Shown piece by piece: positions 1-8,206 of a DNA stretch of 64,000 nucleotides. This DNA comes from Oasisia sp. SBJ-2009 (lineage: Eukaryota > Annelida > Polychaeta > Sabellida > Siboglinidae). The stretch is taken from positions 12,660,284 to 12,724,283 of the forward strand of contig OZ024857.1 in the NCBI GenBank assembly GCA_964017155.1. Direction: 5' to 3'. A program made the translations under genes and the position numbers. How positions within the stretch are numbered: position 1 is the first letter of the stretch; each line of letters opens with the position of its first letter. The notes beneath the pieces were generated by a model. That model made no database searches. It saw nothing but the letters and a program-made list of their open reading frames with translations, and was not told the origin of the DNA.

Positions 1-571
<571 letters not shown>

Positions 572-925
572 GTGACAACCATCGCCGAAGGCTCTACACC
601 TGTACCTCGTGACTGGAACAAGTTTCTAGCAAATTCAAGAAACAAGGTGCAGCTGTTTAGGTTCCTTTCAAAAGCTGTCATCGAAGCGTCATCTCAGTTC
701 ACCGATCTTCTGGTTTGCTCCACGTATGACGATCATGTATTGGTGAATACCTCCGACAGCCAGTCGGTGGCTGACTTCGACACGATCATGCCATGCAATC
801 ACCAGGAGGCTGATAGCAGGATATTTCTGCATCTTTGTCACGCCGCACAAAAAGGTCATTCGAAAGCTTTCATCCGCACAGTCGACAATGATGTTGTCAT
901 CATTGCTGTTGGACATTTTGGCAGC

Positions 926-1301
926 CTGGGTGTAATGGAGTTGTGGATAGGCTTTGGAACTTGAAAAGCCTTCCAACACATCCCAGTTCATGAAATCACC
1001 CAAACACTTGGTCCTGAGAAGTCGCTGTCCACTGTTCCATTCGTTCACGGGGTGTGATACGACATCATCGTTCCTTGGTATCGGGAAGAAGACTGCCTGG
1101 GCAGCATGGCAGGCATACCCTGAACTTACGGAAACACTACTCACTCTTTCCAATGATCATACGCTCTTGACACTCGACTCCATCCACATGGCACGCATTG
1201 AACGCTGGACTGTTGTCATGTACAGCAAGAGCAGTGGCTCCTCAAGGGTGAATGATGTGTGACGTCAACTCTTCACCCATGGTACTAGGACGCTCGACCA
1301 C
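926..1301. repeat. Right arm of large inverted repeat
   Basis: This is the reverse complement of 217-571 with scattered substitutions and a few indels; a spacer of about 354 bp separates the arms. It lies inside the pseudogene in its natural orientation, so this arm is the original and the left arm is the copy. The similarity continues to the microsatellite on the outer side, so the arms probably extend beyond the left edge of the window. Confidence 0.9.
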
Positions 1302-1324
1302 ACCCCCCCCCCCACACACACACA
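1299..1324. repeat. C-run plus short (CA)n
   Basis: A run of eleven C followed by about seven CA units. It occupies the mirror position of the long GT tract at 1-217 and sits between the LFTHGTRTLD and LVQHAKRAVY parts of the pseudogene, where the codons would be Pro/His-rich. Confidence 0.9.
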
Positions 1325-1586
1325 GGAAGCGCTGGTTCAACATGCAAAGCGAGCTGTGTACCAGGCAGGTTACACCTGGAGACAAGCAAGGCAGATACAC
1401 CAAGATGTCCCGGATGCTTCAGCGTGGGGTTGAAAGCAAGACGTGAACACGAAACTCTGGGTGCCATTCTGGACTGTTCTAGACGACGCCAGCAATGCGT
1501 GTGCTCTCCACTGTGGAAATTGCAAATGTGCCAGAGCAGGAAGGCGGGTGCATCAACAACGATGGAGTGTAAGCTATGCGACGCTA

Positions 1587-1621
1587 CAAATACGGACATC
1601 TGTGACTGATGTCCGTATTTG
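1587..1621. other. Perfect 14-bp hairpin with 7-nt loop
   Basis: CAAATACGGACATC is followed after TGTGACT by its exact reverse complement. It lies at the 3' edge of the pseudogene's Cys-rich tail, overlapping its last codons. A perfect 14-bp stem in otherwise decayed sequence is notable. It could be the trace of a short inverted duplication or a small mobile-element end. No U-tract follows on either side, so it is not a bacterial-type terminator. Confidence 0.8.
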
Positions 1622-1634
1622 CCCTACGTCATGA

Positions 1635-1796
1635 TCTGAAGGATATTCTATTCACCGATTTGAATTAAACTTCATGTTTTCTACCACAACATATTTATGT
1701 TTTAACTTTATAATTATCATAATGTGATATGCATTGCCTACATCATATTTCATGACAGAGTCAGCACCACTTGCTCTGTACATGTAGCTTCGATAT
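1635..1796. other. AT-rich spacer, nothing recognised
   Basis: Unique-looking AT-rich sequence between the pseudogene and the palindromic repeats. I see no ORF of note, no RNA gene and no repeat partner elsewhere in the window. Confidence 0.5.
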
Positions 1797-2114
1797 CGAT
1801 TCTAGGTGGTAAAGTTCACAGGATATAGCGACATTAGCTTTGAGGGCCACCATCTTGGAAAATGGCGAATGTAAATGTCGGTCATGGTCAAAAAGTAAAA
1901 TATTTAAAATAGCTACCTCAACATACGTATATTTTGACAAAACTATCCATATAACATTCCTACAAATAAATTGTTTAAAAAATGTGTAAGCAATTCGAAT
2001 TTACATGCGCCATTTTATTAAATGGCGGTTATGAAGGTCACATTAAGGTCAGGTGTAAAATGTTTGACGAATTTGAAATCGCTATCCAGTTACCTATACA
2101 TTGATACAAAAATC
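1797..2114. repeat. Palindrome-rich repeat, copy A (about 318 bp, most diverged)
   Basis: The order of blocks is: CTAGGTGG-like start, GATATAGCGACATTAG, a GGCCACCATCTTGG/ATGGCG pair, AATGTCGGTCA with AAAGTAAAATATTTAAAAT, then GCGCCATTTTATTAAATGGCG near 2007-2029 and a GAAGGTCA-type segment. Copies B and C repeat the same order. The CCAT...ATGG pairs form imperfect to perfect hairpins with 4-8 nt loops. This is probably part of a non-autonomous DNA element or a small local satellite; I cannot name it. Confidence 0.7.
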
Positions 2115-2394
2115 AAGACTCTAGGTGCCATATTTGATAAGATATAGCAACATTAACGAATACGGCCGCCATCTTTAAAAATGGCGGATGTGAATGTCGG
2201 TCAAGGTCAAGAAGTAAAATATTTAAAATACCTACCCCAATATATGTATATATTGAAAAAGTGTCCGTATAGCAATTCGATTTTGCAGCCGCCATTTTAT
2301 TAAATGGCGGTTGTGAAGGACAAATGAAGGTCAAATGTGAAATATTTGATCAATGGAATCGCTATCCACTTATATGTGCACTCATTCCAAAATA
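2115..2394. repeat. Palindrome-rich repeat, copy B (280 bp)
   Basis: It begins AAGACTCTAGGTGCCAT and is the best-preserved copy. GCCGCCATCTT at 2165-2175 is followed by AAAAATGGCGG, and a perfect-stem hairpin CCGCCATTTTATTAAATGGCGG occupies about 2289-2310. GCCGCCATCTT matches the core of the metazoan YY1 recognition motif (reverse AAGATGGCGGC). That is a consensus match only; binding is not shown. Confidence 0.75.
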
Positions 2395-2530
2395 AAGACT
2401 CTAAGTATCATACTTTATCAGATATAGCAACATTAGTGAATACGGCCGCCATCTTTAAAAATGGTGGATGTGAATGTCGGATAAGTCCAAGTATACCATA
2501 TTTGAAATTATACTACCCGGATATGTATAC
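2395..2530. repeat. Palindrome-rich repeat, partial copy C
   Basis: It starts AAGACTCTAAGTATCAT and repeats the block order of copy B (GATATAGCAACATTAG, then GCCGCCATCTT at 2445-2455, ATGGTGG, GAATGTCGG). It loses similarity soon after, around 2500-2530. The second hairpin of copies A and B is missing here. Confidence 0.7.
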
Positions 2531-2763
2531 ATTTAGCCTAATGTTAATGTTTTATGTGAAACTGTTCATGAAATATGGAAAAGCAAGTTTTTCATTTTCG
2601 ATGGCAGCAGCCATTTTGAATATTGCAAAAAATTATGGAAGCATCAAAATCTCAGGTTGCTTCCATCAAAATTCTGAAATAGTATGGCATATAGGTCATC
2701 TGTGCCAAATTTCATGCTTTTGTCCAGATGTGAAAATGTATGGCCTTTTCTGACATTAAGAGC
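2531..2763. other. AT-rich sequence, no gene recognised
   Basis: The sequence holds a short GGAAGC...GCTTCC stem near 2637-2665 and a GCAGCCATTTTG block resembling the neighbouring palindromic repeats. It may be the decayed tail of those repeats, or the start of the internal region of the LTR element that lies to its right on the minus strand. Confidence 0.4.
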
Positions 2764-2780
2764 CCTCACTACTGACACCA
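2764..2780 (-). other. Putative LTR-retrotransposon primer-binding site
   Basis: On the minus strand TGGTGTCAGTAGTGAGG follows directly after the end of the LTR-like segment. A TGG-starting, tRNA-complementary site immediately inside the 5' LTR is the standard arrangement for Gypsy/BEL-type elements. The tRNA species was not determined. Confidence 0.55.
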
Positions 2781-2951
2781 TGTCACGTTCCTCGCTTCGT
2801 CTATTCAATAGCTGTACATGGGAACGCTATATGAAGTTCTTTATTTGCGATACATTACCCAGACACACACGGCGGCTTTCACGCAATCACGCCATCAGCA
2901 GCACAACAACAAGCCAACACAGGGAGAGCTCATTAATACAACAACGTTACA
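2781..2951 (-). mobile_element. Putative 5' LTR of an LTR retrotransposon (171 bp remnant)
   Basis: On the minus strand this segment begins TGTAACG and ends CGTGACA, giving TG...CA termini with a near-perfect short inverted repeat. It holds an AATAAA polyadenylation signal (plus-strand 2840-2845) and is followed directly by a primer-binding-site-like sequence. No second LTR, gag or pol is visible to its left, so only the 5' end remains. It lies just downstream of the ORF1 remnant of LINE-A. Confidence is moderate because a single copy gives no LTR pair or target-site duplication to compare. Confidence 0.5.
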
Positions 2952-3048
2952 TTTATAACCAAATTTCGTAGGGCTTTCCAGGCTGTTCTTTGCTGAATTC
3001 TTTATCTACGCCTCTAGTATTTGGCTTCTCTGTGTATCCCCCGCGAAA
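2952..3048. other. Short spacer between LTR remnant and LINE-A ORF1
   Basis: About 100 bp with no clear similarity to anything else here. In an intact CR1-like element ORF2 would begin downstream of ORF1 on the minus strand, but no endonuclease motif is seen. Confidence 0.4.
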
Positions 3049-4088
3049 CTAGTTTAAATAGTTGTATCCTGTTCCACTGTCCATAGAACGAAGCAGGTTC
3101 TCGGAGAACACAGTTGCGCCCTTTCCGCTTAGATGGAGGCCATCTGTCATATACATGTCATCTTTCCCAACAAAGTATCCCCACAAATCCAACTCCTTCT
3201 TCTTCATACATCTGCTCTACTAGTGTGTTAATTGCCATCCTCTTGCAGTTTCTATATGTTGCTCCCCTTCCCTTCATCACTGGCAAGATTCCTGAGAGAA
3301 TAATATGTTCAACTCTTGTCTTCTTCCGTGTCTCTACCAACTCTCTGTATCCCTGTACTGTCCTGGTTGTTCCATCCCTGTCTGCATTGTTCGTCCATGT
3401 ACTAATATAGATCCTCCCTGGCCATGCCCCAATATGTTCTCTACCCATTCAGTCACATGCTCTATCCTAGCCCCTGAAAGACAAACAACAACGTCTTCTC
3501 ATTTGCGTCATCTCCTGTCTGTCTTTTGCAAAAATACCCTTTCAGTTCTCAATGCCCCCTCGATCACTGCTTCAGAGTAGCTCCTACGTTTTGCATCTCC
3601 CTGGTTGCTGACTTTTCCCCCTGCCGCTTTCTCTGTTGTTCCTATCTTTCCTGCCTCTTTTCTTCCTGTCATTATCCTTGTTATTGACTTCAGTTTGGTC
3701 ACATCTACTCTCACTTCCTTTCTTCCCTTCACCTTTCCTACTGTCGCACCTACTTCTATCATCTCCTGTCCCCTTGTCCCTCCCTCCTTCTCTACTGTCA
3801 TTTTTCCCCTGTCACCTTCCTGCATGTCATGTTTTCTGTTGTTCTTTCTTCATTTGTTTTCCTTGCATTCACCCTCCCTCCTCTCTCCATCACAATATCC
3901 GTTACCCTAGCTACCTCTGCTGTCAGACAATCCACTTTCCAACACCCTAAACAATGGAAAGTAAACCCTTCCTCCGTTGCCTCTGACCAAGACTTTCCGC
4001 ACCCCGATACAGCAAAATCCACCAAGCTGTGGAAGTGGTTACACACCAAGTGCCTCCTTGCCTTCACTTTCCGCTTGCAAGGTGCCAT
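3049..4088 (-). pseudogene. LINE ORF1 relic with SGNH/GDSL-type esterase domain
   Basis: Translation starts plausibly at the ATG at 4088 (MAPCKRKVKARRHL) and ends with TAG at 3049-3051. The N-terminal part has CNHFHSL and FHCLGCWKVDC, a Cys/His pattern fitting a small zinc-binding domain, followed by a heptad-like stretch and a basic Lys/Arg/Gly/Glu-rich linker (about 3510-3820). The C-terminal part has TNNAD, HIILSGILPVMKGRG, YRNCKRMAINTLVEQ and, in another frame, DGLHLSGKGA at about 3121-3146, the Asp-x-x-His block of SGNH hydrolases. The GDS nucleophile block is not visible and seems deleted near 3510-3540. At least three frame changes (near 3800, 3400-3500 and 3185) make it non-functional. 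Such esterase ORF1 proteins accompany CR1-group LINEs. Confidence 0.75.
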
Positions 4089-4280
4089 ATTACGATTTAT
4101 CAAAATCAACTTAGTTTATATACCAACTTAGTCTTTACAAAGACTGCTTGTTTATTGTGTACAGTAACAGCAGCACACTTTATGTTAATATAAACAACTT
4201 ACTACCTATGCTTCCATGAACAATAAGTTTAGTCTGTACTGGTACCGTTCTGTAGCAGAAATGTTGGACATTACCTATTA

Positions 4281-4697
4281 TAAACAAACTAGGATTTCCT
4301 AGAAAACATTTGTTTCAATTGTTTTTAATTACAATGGCATCTAAACAATGAAATGATCTTATCATTCTTATGTATGTAGCTGTGCTTATTATTTTATCTG
4401 TTATATATATATTTTTCAGACTTGCTAAAAAAATTACAATCTAGTTGAAAGAGCTCTAGTCTAGATTACCCTATTTTACCCACTAGAATAAGTCTGCACA
4501 AACTAAGGTTTCCTACTAAAAAGCTTGTTTATTTTGAATAACAGTGATACCTATTCAAAGTATTATCTTACATATGTAGTTGTTACGCTTACTGTTTTAG
4601 CTCTTATATACTACGTCAAATAAACAGATTTGCTCAATCTTGTTTACAATTTATCGAAGGCTAGATATATAGATTACCCTATTATCGCCCACAATAA
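4281..4697. repeat. Diverged tandem duplication of about 210 bp in the LINE-A 5' UTR
   Basis: Copy 1 (about 4281-4490) and copy 2 (about 4497-4697) share a block order: ACAAACTAGG/ACAAACTAAGG, TTTCCTA, TATGTAG, CTTATTATTTTA/CTTACTGTTTTA, then AGATTACCCTATT followed by CCCAC. A more degraded third copy may start near 4130 (CTTAGTC, GCTTGTTTATT, AACAGCAG). Repeated 5' UTR monomers act as promoters in some LINE families, which gives this a possible role; that is inference. Confidence 0.6.
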
Positions 4698-4859
4698 TAT
4701 TATGTTAAAAATACTGTTAATTACCAAATCTAACCAAAACTACTACTCAATGTCTAGTACAACTTTATGAATAACCTTAACACAAAAATAATACTTATCA
4801 ATGAATATTTCCGCTTCTTTTTCAACTTTCATAAACACCACCAATTTCAAGCATCTACA

Positions 4860-4984
4860 TCCGCCAAAAATTCAGAGTAGTTCGGAGGCAAAATGTAATC
4901 TCGGTTATCCAGGCTCCGTGAGGTGGCACCACTTTTAAGCCCCTCACGCCCCCTTCTCGGCGTAGGGGTCAGAGCACAGTTAGA
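4860..4984 (-). promoter_or_regulatory. GC-richer putative 5' terminus of LINE-A
   Basis: This is the only clearly GC-richer stretch of the surrounding several kilobases (CCCCTCACGCCCCCTTCTCGG and neighbours on the plus strand). It contains GTGCCACCTCACGG on the minus strand. It lies at the expected start of the LINE and ends exactly where satellite sequence begins. LINE promoters are internal and often sit at the 5' end. No defined promoter motif was identified. Confidence 0.35.
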
Positions 4985-5994
4985 CTAGGTGCCATTTTTG
5001 CATTTCAGATGATGTTGCTGCAACAGAGGTGTGTGAGAAATGTAGTTTTTTCCACAAATGGTCACTGCTATGTGTGAAAAAGTTCGTGAAAATGTAAATA
5101 TATGCCAAATATGAAATATGGTGCTAGTAATTGTATACCTTTACACAGGGGACATAAACAAAGTTATGATGGCTGGCACATGTATCGTGACAGCTATTTT
5201 GATTTTTGTAGAAAAACAGAATTATTCATGCTGACTCTATGTATAGTTTAGTCTAAAAAAGACTCAATGCTTGCCATGTATCAACCTTATTATTTTGGAT
5301 TGACACTGTGTTGATAAAAGCAGGAGTTACTGTCTGCATCAGGACATAATGCTTTGGGCATGGGCAATTTGAAGACTACTTATTAAACCTGGACATTGAA
5401 ATAATGCTGAAGTCAAACTTACTATTTCAAGTGGTGTAGAATGCTATGGACTGTATATAATGAAGAGACTGCTGTCATTTCAGCGTTGATGATTTTTGTG
5501 TTGGAGGTTCTCTGCATGCATGACTCAGATGTAACGCTCTTAACTGCATAGGCCAGGTAACTCAGCCATTCCTCCATTGTGGTCGCATGTATTGGTATGT
5601 CTCGGCAAGTTGATCATGTATTTTGAAAAGGGCTATATACTGTATATTGAGTGTACAGACGCATTGCATTGAAATGTGCATGTGCATGTATGTGCACACA
5701 CATATGCGTGTATATACGTTCATGCACACATGCACGCGCGGGCACACACACACTCTGCCTGGATTTGTGTAGTCATTATTTGCCTTGAGTAGCTGTGTCA
5801 GTCTTCATCCAACTGTGTTGAACCCAGTGAGTAAGGAGGCTCACCGAGTTGTCAAAGTTGTCAAAATTGTATATCTTCTCTCCTTTTTAACATAGGTATC
5901 ACTGCTAATATGAAATATACCTTTTAGGCCATGTATTTTCTGCTTTATCAATGTGTGAAATAAAAAATATGTCCTAATTACCATTTCAATGCCA
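4985..5994. repeat. Satellite unit 0 (partial, right 1,010 bp)
   Basis: The first unit of the array starts at monomer offset about 1,098 (CTAGGTGCCATTTTTGC). It has private changes expected of an array edge: GCTGCAACAGAGG, a longer T-run before CCAC, and loss of six bases in the GATGATGACATTTTTG block. Its alternating purine-pyrimidine tract ends near 5753. Confidence 0.93.
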
Positions 5995-8110
5995 GTTGTT
6001 ATAAGCAATGTGCATATTCCCCATGGCCAAAGTAACTATCGTTGTCATTGACACAGTGTGGTTTCAATGAAATATTTTATTCTCTCATACATAAAGTGTT
6101 ATGTCATATGTTCATGATATGGTTGACTTTTTTCTCAAACCGCCAGCATTAAGTCTTATTTCCACCACACTACAGAATGCATTCCCAATGCTTATTTTTT
6201 GGGCATCATTAATTGCACCAAATGCAGACCAATTCCAATGAATATTGCCACTGAATACCATAATTCAACTTTTAGGAGCCAAGGCCATCTTGTCAGTCTA
6301 AAATCCTCATCAAGAGTGCCTGGATGGTCAGTTTTTTTTATGGGGGGTTGGGTAACTTTATAAGCAATGTATTATTTGCTTAAAGAGATATGTCAATACT
6401 GAATACATGACATGAAAAAGGAATAAGTCATATGTCTATCTATACCACTGACACATGTCTGTCAATAGCTGTCCTCAAAGGAAAGTCCAAGATGCATCAG
6501 GTTTATGACAGGCTTACAGGAAATGTGACTGGGGATGCCTTTGATGTGATATTGGCCTGTAAGCTCTGTGAGGATATAGTAATCATTGATCCATTGTTCT
6601 GAGCATGTGCACTAATTGGGCTGTGTAATGGCATTACATTTGACAAGTTGTGTTACCTCACTTTTCTGAAATCCCCATTTTAAAATGAAATATGGACATT
6701 ATTATGTAGGGTAGGAGTGACATAACTGTTTTTGTAAAAATAATTATTTCACAATATGGTAAAAACAGACTATGCATGCTTTTCTTGCAGACTATATGGT
6801 TGGCTGTCACAGACATATTCTCTATGCATATATATGCAAGCTGTCAGTTGCAGTGTGGTCAGCACGATAAGAGGGTTTTTGTTTATTTATACAATATTGG
6901 CCCATAAAATAAGGCACGGGTGGTCATTTGTAAAGTGGGTAAAAAAAATACCAGATTAAGGGATGACATTGATTTTTTGGCCTCCTCCATGATATATATG
7001 TAGCTTTCAAAAGAGCCTAAATTAAAGGTTTAAAAAAAAATCAAAATTCTTATTAATAACTGGGTTAGGAAGCTCCATGGCAACAGAAATGCTAGGTGCC
7101 ATTTTTGCATTTCAGATGATGTTGCTGCTACAGAGTTGTGTGAGAAATGTAATTTTGTCCACAAATGGTCACTGTTATGTGTGACAAAGTTCTTGAAAAG
7201 GTAAATATATGCCAAATATCAAATATGGTGCTAGTAATTGTATACCTTTACACAGGGGACACAAACAAAGTTATGATGGCTGGCACATGTATCGTGACAG
7301 CTATTTTGATTTTTGTAGAAAAACAGAATCATTCATGCTGACTCTATGTATAGTTTAGTCTAAAAAAGACTCAATGCTTGCCATGTATCAACCTTATTAT
7401 TTTGGATTGACACTGTGCTGGTAAAAACAGGAGTTACTGTCTGCATCAGGACATTTGCTTTTTTGGCATGGGCAATTTGAAGACTACTTATTAAACCTGG
7501 ACATTGAAATAATGCTGAAGTCAAACTTACTATTTTAAGTGGTGTACAATGCTCTGGACTGTATATAATGAAGAGACTGCTGTCATTTCAGTGTTGATGA
7601 TGACATTTTTGTGTTGGAGGTTCTCTGCATGCATGAGTCAGATGTAACGCTCTTAACTGCATAGGCCAGGTAACTCAGCCATTCCTCCATTGTGGTCGCA
7701 TGAATTGGTATGTCTCGGCAAGTTGATCATGTATTTTGAAAAGGGCTATATACTGTATATTGAGTGTACAGACGCATTGCATTGAAATGTGCATGTGCAT
7801 GTATGTGCACACACATATGCGTGTATATACGTACATGCACGCATGCACGCGCGGGCACACACACACTCTGCCTGGTTTTGTGTAGTCATTATTTGCCTTG
7901 AGTAGCTGTGTCAGTCTTCATCCAACTGTGTTGAACCCAGTGAGTAAGGAGGCTCACCGAGTTGTCAAAGTTGTAAAAATTGTATATCCTCTCTCCTTTT
8001 TATCATAGGTATCACTGCTAATATGAAATATACCTTTTAGGCCATGTATTTTCTGCTTTATCAATGTGTGAAATAAAATATATGTCCTAATTACCATTTC
8101 AATGCCAGTT
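5995..8110. repeat. Satellite unit 1 (carries LINE 1 at its right end)
   Basis: The right half matches the other LINE-bearing units 6, 10 and 14 (GCTTTTTTGGCATGGG near 7452). The left half has private changes such as TTTTTTGGGCATCATTAATTGC near 6200, so the unit looks like a junction between edge sequence and the LINE-bearing monomer type. Purine-pyrimidine tract 7787-7866. Confidence 0.93.
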
Positions 8111-8206
8111 TAACAAGATTTAACACCATTGCCACCTAGAGAATCAACTCTAGATGGCAGGTGGACAAGGAAGCCGTTTGGCTTATCGAGAGTCCAACCT
8201 ATCTAT
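8111..8206 (-). other. LINE 3' UTR with two hairpins and short repeat tail (copy 1)
   Basis: On the minus strand the stop codon is followed by AAGCC-AAAC-GGCTT (8171-8184), then a longer stem-loop at 8131-8158 (GCCATCTAGAG / CTCTAGGTGGC with one G-U type position and a 6-nt loop). Next comes a tail of AATCTTGTTA-type decamers ending in the satellite. A 3' hairpin plus short tandem tail is how stringent CR1/L2-group elements mark their 3' end for reverse transcriptase. Equivalent main stem-loops are at 21186-21213, 32135-32162 and 43084-43111. Confidence 0.75.

Larger units (their letters stand above)
572..1634 (+). pseudogene. Degenerate multi-copy hypothetical gene, possibly PIN/FEN-like nuclease fold
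   Basis: Plus-strand reading gives a recognisable protein broken into pieces. Frame 2 (to 961) contains NHQEADSRIFLHLCHAA, then a DNDVVIIA segment and ELWIGFGT. After a TGA at 962 and a 4-base deletion near 1030 the next piece has FHSFTGCDTTSSFLGIGKK. A TGA at 1260 precedes the microsatellite-interrupted part, then LVQHAKRAVYQAGYTW from 1326, a further in-frame TGA near 1432, and a Cys-rich tail with HCGNCKCARAG. From memory, this motif order recurs in large families of uncharacterised proteins in invertebrates and fish. Spaced acidic residues suggest a PIN/FEN-like fold, but that is inference. The N-terminal part is missing: the sequence before 572 is the inverted copy. At least three stops and one frameshift make it a pseudogene. 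I am fairly sure of the family pattern and unsure of the function. Confidence 0.6.
3049..4984 (-). mobile_element. 5' part of a CR1-like LINE (LINE-A), truncated after ORF1
   Basis: The minus strand reads, in order: a GC-rich start (4984 to about 4860), an AT-rich 5' UTR with an internal tandem duplication, then an ORF1 relic with zinc-binding/coiled-coil start and esterase-like end. That is the 5' layout of CR1-group LINEs. ORF2 is absent; an LTR-like segment follows instead. The presumed 5' end coincides with the left edge of the satellite array at 4985. It could be the same family as the LINE copies inside the array, which carry only ORF2, but no overlapping segment exists to test this. 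Confidence 0.6.

Noticed and set aside
3114..4131. Ser/Pro/Leu-rich plus-strand frames
   Set aside because: They are antisense to the ORF1 relic, whose minus-strand reading has the DGLHLS and zinc-binding motifs.
5881..5900. Possible splice sites in the monomer (TTTTTCTTGCAG, CTTTTTATCATAG acceptors, CCAGTGAGTAAGG donor)
   Set aside because: Such matches are frequent by chance in AT-rich DNA and no coding exon with a recognisable product lies next to them.
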